Source: Chamaea fasciata
Taxonomy: Eukaryota > Chordata > Aves > Passeriformes > Sylviidae
Reading direction: 5' to 3'
Length of the DNA stretch: 64,000 nucleotides
Assembly (NCBI GenBank): GCA_029207755.1
Contig: JARCOQ010000006.1
Span: 71,460,093-71,524,092, forward strand
A program made the translations under genes and the position numbers. Every line of letters begins with the position of its first letter. Position 1 is the first letter of the stretch. The notes below the pieces were generated by a model. It was not told the origin of the DNA. It made no database searches and saw only the letters and a list, made by a program, of their open reading frames with translations. Below, one piece after another: positions 1 through 13,468 of the stretch.

Positions 1-3000
1 GTCCCACTGCAGTATTAAAGCCTATTGGGTTGTTTGTGGCGAGATCAAATTCGTGAGATGCTCAGCAAATGAAATAACTTTTTTTTTTCTCCAGCTCTAG
101 ACTTTCAACAAACGTTTTCATTCCTGTTTGATTATTACAAAGACATATTTGTGAAGAGAACAGAACTGTGTTTGAGAAATGCTGATACATGAGAAGCATT
201 TGACATCGTTCACCTCCTTTGTTGGTATTTCTAGTCCTCAGAAAAATTTCAGCAAGGATTGACCTCTTATTGTTGTTTTGGAAAGTATCTTTGGGCTGAA
301 AACTGATGTTCTGATACAGCTCCAAGTGTTTGTGAATAGGTGTTGTAGAGGGCTCTTCTCCCTGTTTTCCAGGAAGTAAAATCCACTGGAAGCATTTAAT
401 CGAATTCTCTGTCCTTCCCCTAGGACAGCTTTGCTGGGAGGCAGTTTCCAACAAGACTTGTGACATAAGGTTTCTAGACCCCTTTGATGAATTGGTTTTG
501 ATCTTTTATGACACTTGGATGGATGGATGGATGTTAAAATGCTCAGGGTGTGAGGTGCTGATGTTCCTTGTAAGAAATCGGCATTTAAATGGTTTGCAGT
601 CCAAACTGTGGCTATAAAGTGGTTTGTTATGACCATTTCTCTTGAGCAGCACAGTTGTCATGCCCATAATTTTATTTGTGTAGGGAAACAAGCATAGCTT
701 TCTTCTTTGCTCTGTGCTGGTTTTTCCTCCTATGAATGGACGGTTCAGCTTCACAAAAAATAAGCAACTTAAGACTATTTTCCTTTCTTACTCAGTAACT
801 AAAGGGAGAGTTAATGGGAAGTCTTGAGTCAGCTTCTGATTCTGAGCTGGAAGTGAGCCTTGATGCCCTGCAGAAACAGCATGCGTTAAAAAAAAATTCA
901 AATATTAAGGCTGTGTCTCAGCGTATTTAGAGGGAGGTAACAGAGAATGTAGAAGTTGGAGGACCTTCCAAGTTTCTTAATTCAAAACTATATTCCATTA
1001 GAGGAATTATTTTTACCACCAGTCTGGAAAAAGTTATTTAATTTATTTGTTATTCCTGAAGATGAAGTGCATAAGTGTAAACCAAAACTTCAAACGTTAA
1101 ATTTAGACAACCCAGCGTTTTAGATTAAAATGCAGTTACAAATTTTGTATTTGATTTGGTTTGGGTTTTTTTTTTCCACAGCCCCCATCCAGTTTGAAAG
1201 TTATTTAACTTAAGTCGAATGAATCAAGTGCTTTAATGCCAAGAGCACCAGTTCATGAAATAGACATCTTAAAAAGTATTGCAAAAACTTTCAACAAAAA
1301 TGAAGTGCTGGCTTAAAAAAAAAATCACAAAAAACCTCGTACAGTGCAAACAAAAAGAGAAGCAAAAAGGCCTCAAGAAAACACATGGCCAGTACTCATG
1401 GTTTCTTACTTGCTCTTAGCTTTATTTTCAGGATATCACTGTATCTTCCCAATTTAATGTTTCAACTGAGAAATACCCAGATTCGAGGCCAAGTGAGGTC
1501 TGGTGACACTGCACAGTGAGGTTTTCTGGCTGACACCGCAGATGAGATGAAGGGAGCATGTCTCTGTGAATGAAATCTGGGTGAGGAGCAGGAGTGCCGC
1601 CCAGGATGCTGCTTCCAACACGAGATTCACAGCTGGCTGGTGAGCTGAGGTGGGAGGTGTGGCAGCAGAGCCCACTGCCATGGCCACCCCCAGCAGCTGT
1701 GGTTGTACTTCATGTCGTATCCGCCTCAGATTTCCAAGTGCCAGGGATTTTTAAAATGAGATAGTTGTTACAGAGCGTAGGTGCTGGTTGCAAGGAGCTA
1801 AACAGGTTTGGGTTTTTTTTTTGGTAGGTTTGCTTGGGAAGTCACTTCTGCCAATTTATCTTATCTTAATCAGCTCAAAAGTACCTCTATTTTAATAGTG
1901 TGGTGTGCTGAGGTGGACCTTGTAGCAGAATCCTTCTCAGGAGTGTTCTTGGCTAGAAGGTTACTGGCACTGGAGGGCTGGGTTTGGCACTTTCCAAAGT
2001 CAGCATGGTTCAGTTAAAACCTGTACATCAGTGCACTGTAAATGCCAGCGAAGCTTTGGTGGAGAATTGCACCCCTGATGAAGCCTTGCTGCTCCTTAGA
2101 AGAACTTTATTTCTGGAAGCTGAGCTTTGAGGGGTGCGTGGCGATGTGTACGGCGTTTGGTCCCTGGGTGCAAAATTTTATCCTAAGTAATCGAGCTTGA
2201 AATGCTTGTGTGGAGTTTTGTCTGCTCACATTCTGCTTCCCAGCAGTGCAAAGTGGAAAATTCCACGTGTATTTCAGTAACATGTCTGGATAGGCCAGTC
2301 TGGTGCTTGGGGCATCCATGACTGGTGGGGCTAAAAGGAAACGGGAGCTGGTGGTGTCAATCCTGTGAGGACTTGCGTGGAAACTTGCCCAAGGACAGCT
2401 GATGATTATCTGATTTTTTTTTTTTCTCACGTTGAGAATCTTGAAAAACAGATCTGAGTGTGTAAAATACAGCAGTAAAGCTGTCATATTCCTTGAACCA
2501 CTCCTAATCATAAACCATTAATTGCTGTGCGTTGTGACACTGCAGTGATTATTTTGCTTGTTTATCAATTAGCTTTATTTTCATGGAAGTACACTTGGAG
2601 CATTCCAAACCATTTTATCTCAGACTATGCTTTTATTAGACAATGAGTCTTGCCTTAAACTGCTTATTAATGAAATAATTACAGATACAGGCTATAAAGT
2701 TTTTTCTGTTTTAAACCCTCATCAGGTATTTATTACTATGTAGTGTTCATGTTGAAAAAGTTTTAGTTGCTTTCTAGAAGTGGAGGAATACCTGGGAAGG
2801 GCCATTTTGGTGGGTAGGAACAGACGTGTGCATGTGTAGAAACACTTGGGGTTGTGCCTGCATGGGTTATTGTTCATTTGTTTAGGTTTCACACCCAGAT
2901 CATTCGGGGAGTTGTAGTCTTGGAGATGGGAACCATCTCCCTCTTGACCCTTGTAACCTTTGGATTTATTTTCTCTTTTCCTTAATACGTGTGAATTAAG

Positions 3001-3155
3001 AGAATGTACTGAAGCCTCAGGCTATCTTTGAAAATCTACAAACCCTGTCTTCAGATTGTTCCTTTCTTGAATTATACTCTAGTCTTACTCAACTACTGGT
3101 GCTAGAAATTTTCAGGAAGCTTATGTGTATTTAAATTTTTTTATACAGCTGCCCC

Positions 3156-3180
3156 AAAAAAAAAAAAAAAAAAAAAAAAA
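3156..3180. repeat. Poly-A tract, 25 bases
   Basis: An uninterrupted run of 25 A following GCCCC. No retrocopied gene is recognisable upstream and no flanking duplication was seen. Confidence 0.9.
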
Positions 3181-6100
3181 GAAGCCTCAACCCTTACTGG
3201 AGTGTATTTTGCACCTTTCAGAAGATTCCCAAGTTGATTTCTGTCCCCTGTAGCTCTGGTAGGTGATGTGGTCTTGCTCTTAAAATCAGAATCTCAGGAT
3301 TAAACTACACAGGAAAGCTTACACTACTTTTACCCTTAGTCTAGGCCCAGATTCTACCAGGAGATAGTTCAAAGCAGGCACTCAAAATATAAATCTGAAA
3401 GTGACAGACAACAGCTGAATTTGAAGAAAACTGACCTGTAAGTTTCAAAACAGAACCTATTAATTAACAGACTGAATAAGCTAAATGTTTTTGGCATGTG
3501 TGGTGTTGCTGCAATTATTTTAATTGAGCTGAATAAGAGCAAAACATGATGAAACGAAGTGTTTTTACTTTATTCCAAGTTGTATTTCCCACTGCCGAAA
3601 CAAACCTGTGATAGTTTCCTTTGTGACTGTGTTTGTGTGGCTTGTTAAAATGTGCTTATTTGCTATAGGGTGAAGTCAGAAATGGAACAAAGAAATTCAT
3701 TGAGTGCTTCTGGGTGTCATGTGATGGCGTGACCAGGGAGAGCTTGTACCAAGCTGAAGCCAGCTGGAGTGAAAAGCAAAGCATCCCCCCAATAATTATT
3801 GAAGTTAAGTGAAAATCCCAGTAAAATGGGTTTAAAACTAATGTTGTTTCAGGTCCTGAGGCTCGTTCATGAGGCAAAATTCATGCTTGGGTGATGGTAG
3901 CATATAACTACAGGCACCAACAGATTAGGCTCACAACCAAGTGCACTGCAGTTTCTTCCAGCCCCTTCTTCAGAGGGTCATCATATCAAAGGAGATCCAG
4001 TCATTAGTTAAAGTGTTGAATATCAGAGTCAGGTTTTGTCTTTTTTTCCTCTTCCCATGTTTTTGGCACTTCATTCAGCCACTCTTCCCGCCTGTCCTTT
4101 GATGCCGGTGTGAGAGCAAAGACTCCATGGGCAGCTTTGACCCTTCCGTGGGGGCATCTTTATCTCCACCAGCTGGTGTGACACTTGTGCCTTGTCCTCT
4201 CTGCAGGTAGAAAGCTTCCTTTTATGTTCAGCCCTTAGTCCTGTGGTGAGTTACTCTGCTCCTGGTGTCTTCAGGGCACGGTGGTCACACCGCAGGAGCA
4301 GGGCTGGTAAAAAACATCTTCACCGGCACTGGTGTCGGCTGGAAACGTGGAATCACCTGTTGGCTCCTGTCCGTTAATACCCCCAGCCCTGATGGCACAG
4401 CAGCATTTCTGGTGCAAAATGTCTGCAGCAGGTTGAGAAACTTCTGGTTTCAGGCCTGGGCACTTGGAGGAAAGATCTCCAGGGGCTGAGGGGACTTTGT
4501 CAAGGGACTCGAGTGTTGTTGCCAAAACACCGTGTGTCATGCGAGTTCCCGGTAGCGGTGAAGGAAAACGCGTACTGTGTCAGGAGAGGTTCTCACGTCA
4601 CGTTGGATGGGGCAGACAAGTCTGTCCAGCAGGAATACACGTGTCTCGCTTGCAGACAGATGGCTCTTGGCTGTATGCAGTCAGCAGTTGTCTGCCCAAG
4701 GTGCCGGGGCTGGGATAACCACGGGCAACCAGGAGCAGAGCTGCACCGTGGGGAGCGCCAATGCGGAGAAACCCGAGCTGCTGGCACACGGGGTCGGGCT
4801 GCCCTCGCTGCAAGGCACGCAGCTTTTGGGGCAGTGTGTGGGTGCTTGGCTTTGCTAATCCTCTCTAAGGAAAGCCTTACAAATTGTAGGGATCTTGACG
4901 TGCCCCGTTTGAGATGACCGGTGCGAAACAGGACAAAAAGGACTGGCTGTTCTTGCTCTATTTGTTTTTATTTGGGTTATTAAAATGCCTCAAGAATGTC
5001 TTCTGCTATGTTTTGACTACCCTACCTGGTAGGTCTTCAGAGGTTAATGTTTCACAGGTTTCAAGATCTTGATGAAACTCAATTCCATGTAGTTAGTTGG
5101 GCTGAACTTGGAAAATGGATACTCGTAAAATATTGACCTTCAATAAAGTTTATAATTTTTACTGTGTGTTGTTTGCTCAGTTTTAGTGCAGAGTACTAAG
5201 GAATCTAGGTCATGTGGAGTGGAAGATGCCTTTGCCCTGTTGGAACTTAGTTCATGTTATGAAAATATTTAATTAGACTTGAATCCTTTACTCTCAGGGA
5301 AATCAGATTTTGGCTGATATAGTCACTACTGCAGCATTATGACCCCAAAGCATGCAGGGCGTGCTTGGGTTTGTAAGGGACTTGACTAAAAGATAAAATT
5401 ATTGCTATTAATAGATGTGGGTACCATGAGTAGATTTAGAATATAACCAGTCCATAAAGATAATATTTGTAAATATTTAATCTTTTAAGATATGCTCAGT
5501 CTTTTCAGAAGTTTGGGACAGGTTTTCATAGCCATGAAGAATCACAGAGCACTGCTTTGCAAAAGCCAGCGATGAAGTGCTACCAGGAGTGTTATAACTT
5601 TGGCCACTTGCTATAAAGTCATCCTAATAGGACAGAATGCCTTGCATAATAGTTATATTCCCATGTAACTTCTGAAAGATCCATCTGTTAGCATGCTTAT
5701 TGAAAATATATTGTGTGTAAACTGTAGAACGTGTATTTTGAAGAAGTGCCCCTTCAGCCGTGCTACCTGTGAAGTGAGGATTTCTAAAATCCTTTTTCTA
5801 CCATGGCTGAGTACAAAAGCTTAGGTAAAACCCTTCAGTGTTTGATAAAACCTGTTGCACATACAGTAAGTGGTTACTAAAAGTGGTTTCACAAATTGCA
5901 TATCCTTTTGACTCCCTCTGAATGGCTCCTTTGCTGTTTGCACAAGAAGTCTGACAGAGGATTGCAGCGACACTGTAATGCCCGTAAGTCTTCCTCTTTT
6001 GTCTGTGTAAGTTCCTGTACTCACTGAAATGCTTCTGTCATTGGATAGGTGATTTTGTTTGGGAGACTGTACAAAGTAAGTGCAAAACCCTGCTCTTGAT

Positions 6101-9100
6101 ACGCGTGTCTTACTGATTTCTTAATTTATTCATTTGGTTGGAAAAGGAGCCTGTGGTTGAAAGCCAGATCACACCACTCATCTAAAACATTGCAACACAG
6201 AATAGCAATCACAGCACGCACTGTGCCTCAGCAATTAGTAACAGGATGTGTGATAGGGAAAATTTAAGGACATAAATCCAAAGGTTGTACAATACCTGGT
6301 ACCAGAGTCTCTTCCCAGATAATTTCCTGGTTTGTTGCTCTGAGACTCTGCACGTTTCTGCATTTCTGATGGGTTTTTGCTGCTTTTCAGCACGTGGGTC
6401 ATTTAGTACCAAGTGCTCCCTAGCCTTAAACTGCAGTTTGCTGCCTGAAATGTGCTTGAGGGCCTGGTTTACTGTTGTGCTCCTTAAGGATTAGGGAGTA
6501 GTATTTTGGATTTCCTGTGGAATATGTACAGCACAGGAAACAATATTATGGGTTAAGAAATGTTTTACAATTCCCAGCTTAAAGGAATGGTAAAGGGGGC
6601 AAGTTTTAGCTTGAAGGTCATGGTCTTCCTTACTGTCATCTGTTATTCCACTTATTAAGACCTTCCTGTCTCCATGATAAAATTATTTCCTGAGATTCAG
6701 ACAGAATTTGGTCAGTGCATTTCCTCACACAGGTAGCGTTTCTGGGTGCTCGGCAAAAAAAGCGCTGATGTGGACTGCTACTAAATCTTAAAATGTCTGG
6801 GGGGAATGTGAAAGATTGGAGATCTTGAAGGATGTGTAAAAGGGAAGAGTTTTTCTTTTCTCTGGTCATTCCTCCACAGCTTGGAATCAATGCACTTCAT
6901 GCATATTTGTGTGTATGTGTATCTATATTTCATCTTTAGTATCAACTGCGTGTGTTTGGCTGACACAGCTAAGATTTGGATTGAGTACATGTATTTTCAG
7001 CATGGAATCATCCTGTACTCAATATCAGTGAAACCTTGTCTTTGTCTTGGAATATTTTCTTTGCCTTTCAGCACTATACTTAACTGCAAGTGCCTTCTGT
7101 TAGTCATTCCTGGCTATCTTGGGCTCGATAAAAGGCTTTGCTTTACAGGCCCTTTGGTCATGCAGCCTGGGTCGTAGGGCTCGGCTCTCTATTTGTATAA
7201 CTGAGGTGTTAACAAGCCTCTGGAGGATGAGTACCATGTTCTGCCTGTAAAACTGTTTTAATAGCAGCTAAAGCAAAGAGAACTGCACATGAGGTAGGTT
7301 CGTGTCAATGGGGTTTTGAGTAGGCAGGGCAGGGCTGGAGCAGCAGTGATTTGGGTGACTTCAGGTAATCTGAGATCAGTGGTCATTTCTTTTGCTGTTT
7401 TATTGCTTCCTCTGTTAAGAGCAGTAGTAAACCATAGTCAGCAGCTGCTTATGTTGGCTTTTTGGTCATTTTCCCAGAGGCAGTTTGTAGTGCTCTCCAT
7501 GACCAGTTTTTCTTCAGCTTCCTTCAGCATTTCTCTTGCTATGCTTTCAACCACGTGTCTCTTCCTGCAGCTACGGTACATGTGCCCTTAAGGGGAATAA
7601 ACACCCTGCTGAAGTTGGTCTGTGGTGAAGGCTGCAGTTGGGCATGGCAGGGTGGGATTGGCTCCTGAGGTGACACTGCCCTGCTCATGGTTCCAGTTTC
7701 TGACCTCAGGTGGGATCACTGAGCTCAAATATGCCTTAGTGGGAGAGAAGCAACTGGCTCTGGAGCCTGGCATGGGTGGTTGCTGTACGTAACTGAAAAT
7801 TGGCCGAGGTCCCTCTACCTATGTGGAAACTGCATCAGATCTGCAGCTTTTAATGTAAGTTTAGTTGCTGATTAAATACATATTACTTCCGAAAAAGAAA
7901 AATATTAAAAATTGTGTTTATGCCCTTTTGTTCCAGTTGGTTCAGACACTGATGTGACGTTTTGAAGAGTTTACAGCTCCTAAAGCAGAGTTTGTGTTCT
8001 TCCTCCTAAAATACCGAGTTTTGTGTAATGAGGTGTAGTAAAGAGGGGGGTTCAGTACTTAGAGCAAGGTGAAAGAATAAATGTGCACGTTAACACCACA
8101 ACCGGCAGTTTGTATAACACGCGGTTTGCTGAAGTACATCATAATATCACATTTCCCCTTTTTAAAAAATAATAATATTCCTGGGATGCACACATAAGCT
8201 TTTCGTTCGGGCATGGTAATTTCGTTGCTAATTAGCTCCCAGATTTGGGCTTGCAGAGGTGGCAGCCTGTTCCTTTAACCTGTGCTGTCTCTGTGAAATG
8301 GTAATGAGTAATTTGAGCCCTTTGGGTAAGGTGAGAGCGATCAGCAGCTCAGAGATTGCTCCTGTGCTGTCAGAGGAGCGCTGCTGGCTGGGATGAAGGG
8401 CACCTTTCCCGGCAGAGGTCCCGCTCAAACTGCCCAGGTAAACTCAGCAAACCTTAGCAAATCTAAAGGAAGGCTGAACGGAAGGGAGGAACTCAAAAAA
8501 GCAAATTGCATCGCTGAACTCAAGCTCTGTAAAACTTCCTTTGCTGCTTTTGAAGTCAGGAGTGTTCTTGGTTAGCGAATAAAAAGGACTCTATATCCTT
8601 ATGTGCAAGTGCCTAAGAACTGTTTAATCTTTTGGGCAGTGATAGCTGTGGGAGCAGTTTGCATTCAGGCTGAGCTGGGTGCAGGTGAGTGAGAGGCTCT
8701 TCCTATTCTGGATCTCTCCACGATGGAGGAAAACGTGGACAATGGTATTGCTGCCTTGAAAATAGCTATTTCTGGGTTTCAGAAATAGCAGGTAGGCAGC
8801 CAGGGGCGTAAAGCAGACAAAAAACCCCTCAAACATGCCAAAAAGTTCTATTAGCAGTGATTAGAAAATTATTAAAGATTGGCAGCAAATCTAAATGTGA
8901 TCTTGGGTACGTGTTCCAGGACCGTAATTGACTGTTACACCAATTATTAATTGGAATTTATCTAAAATGATTTAAGATTGATGTTTATATAAATGACATT
9001 AAGTCTTAATGTTTAAATTACTATTCTAAAAGTCAACTAGCACTACACTTATTGCAATGTCGTTCAGGTAATTTCCACATTGTCCAACCTTCAAGTATCA

Positions 9101-9235
9101 GAGCTTTGTGAAGAAGGGAGGGAAAGATCCTCCCTCCTATTTTTTTTCTTCTGAAAGTCGTAATTTCCTGTGTAGTTACACTTCTTGTGGTAGGTCCTGC
9201 TCGGTCCTTCTGGGTGAATGGAAAAATACTTCCTC

Positions 9236-9279
9236 AAAACAAATAAATCATGATTCCTTAAAACAAATAAATCATGATT
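9236..9279. repeat. Short tandem direct repeat, 24-bp period, two copies
   Basis: A 20-base A/T-rich unit (9236-9255) recurs exactly at 9260-9279, separated by CCTT. Confidence 0.85.
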
Positions 9280-11371
9280 TAGAAGTGTTCTGGTCAGCTG
9301 AAAACCTCTCCCAACAGTCTGACTGTCAGGAGTGTGCTTGATTTTCTGTAACCCTTTAAAGCTCACGCTTCCTCTTTCCTTTGAAAGCCCCCACGTACAG
9401 GTCATTAAACCTACTCCAATAGCTACTCATAAAGTTAATGTTTAACTTCTTGGTATGTCTTTAACTTTTTCTTGCTCTGCTCCAATAGGAGAACCCTTTA
9501 CAATCAGCAGTTGGTTTCACTACTATAAAGCCACTCTGCGTCTGGTTCCTCTCCCTATCCTTGTTTTAGGGCTTTTTGGCTGAAAGGAACGGCTTCAATT
9601 CAGTGATCACTTTGTGGGTGGGGTTATGTTAATGTTTTGGGGTTTTTTTTAAATGTTAGCAAATTTGGGTTTTCCTTTTCACCCTCTGTGATAAAAGGAT
9701 GTTGCATGCCAGCTCAGACGCCGAAACTGTCTTGTTTAATGGAGGCCAATCCTAAGAAGAAGGACTTAAGATAGAGGTACAGAATGGTTTTACACTGTTA
9801 ACCGTCCTGGAGAAATGCATCATTCTCTGTCTCTGGACTTTTCTTTCCTCTTTTCTCTCAGGACACCTGGCAGTTCCTTTTCATGCTCCTGGTGTGCCGA
9901 AACGGAAGGCAGTTGCGTTGGACGTTGATCCTTTTTATTTATTTTGGCAAATGATTTATTCTGGGAGCTGGTAGGAAGAATCCCTGAGCTCTAGTTGCGA
10001 TTAGCCGGCTTCCGGCTGAGCACCACCTTGGCATTGTCCTGACCCTTGTAAAGCCTTCTGTGCCTGGGCACTGCCTGCTGCTTTGGGAGATGAGCTGAAC
10101 CAGAAATTCCCCCTGGAACAGGCAGGTCTGTCCCGGTGGGAATGCCTGCTGTGCTGGGGGAGCTCATTGCTGAGGGCAGTTGGAGTGGTGGAGTGTCTGG
10201 GAGAGAGCTTGGAGCTGAGCTTGGGTGGCTGTGTGTTGATGCCCTGCTGACGGCACCCACCTATTCCCCAGTCCCAGCCTGCCAAATGGGAATCAAGCTC
10301 CTGATTAATTGGCTTACGGAATGCTGTCACCTATTGCCCTTGCTCCTGCTGAATTCCAAACCTGAGCTCCCTGCTTCTGTCTGGCCAGGGCATGGAATGA
10401 TGAGGCTGCAGGTTCCTGCCAGAAGTTCAGTAGAAGGTCAATGCAATTTTTCCCAGTAAAAATGTCACTTAATCGGCATTTCTCTAATAGCATCATGTGT
10501 TTAATATCTCTATGGCTTGGCAGGTCCTGTACATATATTTTCCAGCTCCTCTGGAAGGTGCTTATGTTGAAAAGGGGAGTTGCATAATAGGTTTTTGAGA
10601 AGTGATTATTGTTTTACCAGTTCTGAAGATACCACAAGGTACAGACTGCCAGGGAAGCGTGTTGTGTCATCTCTTGACACTGATACACTGCAGGAGGATA
10701 AAAAATAAGGTTTGGTAAATGGTTTTGGTTACATTGGCAGGTTTTTATGTTAGTATCTAGAATACCTTCACAAGGAGTAAAATGGCCAACGTGATTCCCT
10801 TTTAAAACTTGGCTCCCAGGTAAGTGTGGGGAGAGGAAGCAGTAGGGAAACACTGTCAACATCCTAGGGAAGGATAGCTGTAGTTCCCATGGCTTTTGGT
10901 GGCATGGATGGCACCCCAGCCGTGGAAAACATTCCTTGGGGCTAAGGATTGTCTCTCCTGTGCTGCGCTCTAGGCCTCGGATCAGGAGATGGAAGTAGAG
11001 CCAGCCTGTGGCAACGTGTTGGATCATGACAAGCCCTTAGGCTCCTGTAACCTTTGATTTCTGCTGCTGATAGAAAACTGAGTTTCCCAGGCCTGTACCT
11101 CCATTCATGGTTTTTGTAATATCGTGCTTGTTGACAGGAGCAGTAACTCAATACTGTGGGAATGCACCTAGCATGGGGAGATGGAATCAATAATGGGATT
11201 TTTTCCGAGTTTGAATAATCATTTTTCTTGGATGTTTCACTGGGGAACCATATTGACTTACTTTTTCTAACACCTCTCTTAGCTAAGGAGTGCTGTCCTC
11301 TAGCAGGGTCCTGTTCAGGATCCCTGAGCATGGGCCTGGGCAGTGGTTCTCCCTCTGTGCTTGGCACCTTG

Positions 11372-11590
11372 TGAGCACACCTCAAATGCTGTGTCCAGTT
11401 CTGGGCCTCTCACCTCATGAACAGCATGGGGCTGCTGGAGCACATCCTGACAAGGGCAGGGAAGCTGGTGAAGGATCTGGAGAATGAGTCCTGTGAGGAG
11501 TAACTGAGGGAGCTGGGGATGTTTAGCCCGGAGAAAAAGAACCTCAGGGGAGATCTGACTGCTGTCTACAACTACCTGAAAGGGGCACCC
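11372..11590 (+). mobile_element. CR1 LINE fragment, end of ORF2
   Basis: Matches the C-terminal reverse transcriptase region of bird CR1: the stretches around TGTCCAGTTCTGGGCC, GAAGCTGGTGAAGG, TGTTTAGCC and CTACAACTACCTGAAAGG are in the right order. The reading frame is broken, and the usual CR1 3' tail is absent after about 11590. It is an old, truncated, inactive copy. Confidence 0.85.
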
Positions 11591-12646
11591 TTCAGAAAAC
11601 TTACTACAGGGAAACATAACTCAAAAAAACCCTTAAACTTTTTACATATTAAGTGTACAGGAGTATAGTAATTTATAAACAGCTATATAAAATATGAGGT
11701 GCTCTATTTGTTGGCTGGTAACCCACGTAACATCAACTAAGAAAAAGGCCTGAGCAATCTGTTGTAGGAGGGTTATATGACTATACCGTAGGGAGATAAC
11801 AAGGACTGAGTAGCAGTGTTATCTGCTGTTCTTATTTATAAAGGACGCTGCAACAGACTCAGGCTTCCACGTGAATTGGTTTGGCACGAGGAAAGAGCAG
11901 ATTGTTTGGTTTGGCTTGTGCTCGCTCCTCCGTCCTAGGAGGGAGATGGTGACTGAGGAGTTTCTGACATGTCCTCATTGTGCTTCTAAGGCACTTTGCT
12001 TTCCTCTGCTGCATACTGAATTTTAAATCACCCAAAAAAAAGCGTTTTCCCTTTCCCCACCAGTGTGCTGCTGTCAGGAACTGTGCATTTAGGATGGCAG
12101 TGGGGTTTTTCAGCCTAGGTAGAGCTGGTCTTCAAGTGGGTTTTTAAGTGCTGATTTTAAGTAGGTTTAGAATCAAGTACCTGTTAAAGTGCTTCAGTGG
12201 AAGTTGCAGTGTTCATGTGTGCAGTACTAACTCCTGTTGTTACACAAATTCTTGTAAGCAGAATGTCACTTTTGGAAGCTCAGAGTTGGTTCTTAGTCAA
12301 CGGTAGCATCTTCCTGCATGATTTTTGTGCTTTCCACCCCTACATGTGTCTGATCAGCATTGATACTAAAGAAAAACATGGCACGAATTTACATATCCTT
12401 TTGAGAGGACAAAAACCTTCTATCTTCTCTATCCTGTTAGCTTATATGAAAACAAGACCCCAGAAAATGTTACCTAAACTCAGAGTAGAGGGTCGCAGCT
12501 TGAAGGAGGATGACTTGAAGCCTGCGGGTGACTGTGGGACGAGACCTCGCGGTGGAAGTGCTCGTAGCCACGCAAACGAAAGGGTGGTGTGCCTAAACTG
12601 CAGTCCTGTTGTCTGTGATGTAATGCTCTTATTTCTCCTTTCAGCT

Positions 12647-13468
12647 ATGAAGCCGTACGCTCCAGCCTTCATTCTCCTGTGGAGTGCTGTCGGGATAGCG
12701 AGGGCTGCCAAAATCGTCGTTGTGCCGCCAATTATGTTTGAAAGCCATCTTTATATTTTCAAGACTCTGGCCTCAGCCTTGCATGACCAAGGTCACCAGA
12801 CAGTGTTTCTCCTCTCTGAGGGCAGAGAGATTCCTCCATCTAATCACTACAGACTTCAGCGCTACCCAGGGATCTTTAACAGCAGCACCTCGGATGATTT
12901 CCTCCAGTCCAAGATGAGGAGTATCTTCTCGGGGAGACTGACTGCCCTCGAACTCTTCGATATCCTGGACCACTATTCCAAGAACTGCGACATGATCGTG
13001 GGCAACCGAAACCTCATGCGTGCCCTCAAACAGGAGAAGTTTGACCTGCTCCTGGTAGATCCCAATGAGATGTGTGGATTTGTTATAGCCCATCTTTTAG
13101 GGGTTAAATACGCCGTGTTTTCCACTGGCCTCTGGTATCCAGCAGAAGTGGGCGCTCCAGCTCCCCTGTCATACGTTCCAGAATTTAACTCGCTGCTCAC
13201 AGATCACATGAACCTATTCGAGAGGATTAAAAATACTGTTGTTTATCTTATTTCGAGGTTTGGAGTCAGTTTTTTGGTTCTGCCAAAATACGAAAGGATA
13301 ATGCAGAAACACAAGGTTCTTCCAGAGCGGTCCATGTACGACTTGGTCCATGGATCCAGCCTGTGGATGCTTTGCACTGACGTAGCACTGGAGTTTCCGA
13401 GACCTACGCTACCCAACGTTGTTTATGTGGGAGGAATCCTAACGAAGCCGGCCAGCCCTCTGCCAGAA
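12647..13468 (+). CDS. UGT8: UGT8 coding exon 1 (residues 1-274)
   Basis: This exon encodes the signal peptide and the whole acceptor-binding N-terminal half, up to PASPLPE. The exon proper begins at 12645, after a pyrimidine-rich tract ending in CAG; the ATG follows after only two bases. It ends at a GAA codon before a GTAAGG donor at 13469, so the following intron is phase 0. The open frame continues on both sides (from 12197 and to 13618), but those extensions lack UGT8 similarity and lie across good splice sites, so they are intronic. Confidence 0.96.

Larger units (their letters stand above)
1..12644. other. Non-coding: UGT8 intron 1 or 5' flank
   Basis: No conserved coding exon was recognised. 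All open frames here are short and unlike known proteins. A splice acceptor at 12644 shows that at least the right part is UGT8 intron. Contents: a GGAT repeat (about 517-533), an A25 tract (3156-3180), a somewhat GC-richer stretch at about 4140-4920 with overlapping open frames on both strands but no recognisable protein, a 24-bp-period direct repeat at 9236-9279 and a CR1 fragment at 11372-11590. The UGT8 promoter and first exon were not identified. Confidence 0.6.

Noticed and set aside
3156..3180. Poly-A tail of a processed pseudogene
   Set aside because: No recognisable gene copy upstream and no flanking duplication.
4192..4917. Possible gene from clustered short frames, or a UGT8 first exon
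   Set aside because: Frames overlap on both strands, no recognisable protein, and no clear promoter or donor set.
12197..12646. N-terminal extension of UGT8 in the same open frame
   Set aside because: The extension matches no UGT8, lacks a signal peptide at its start, and crosses a strong pyrimidine-rich splice acceptor just before the conserved ATG.
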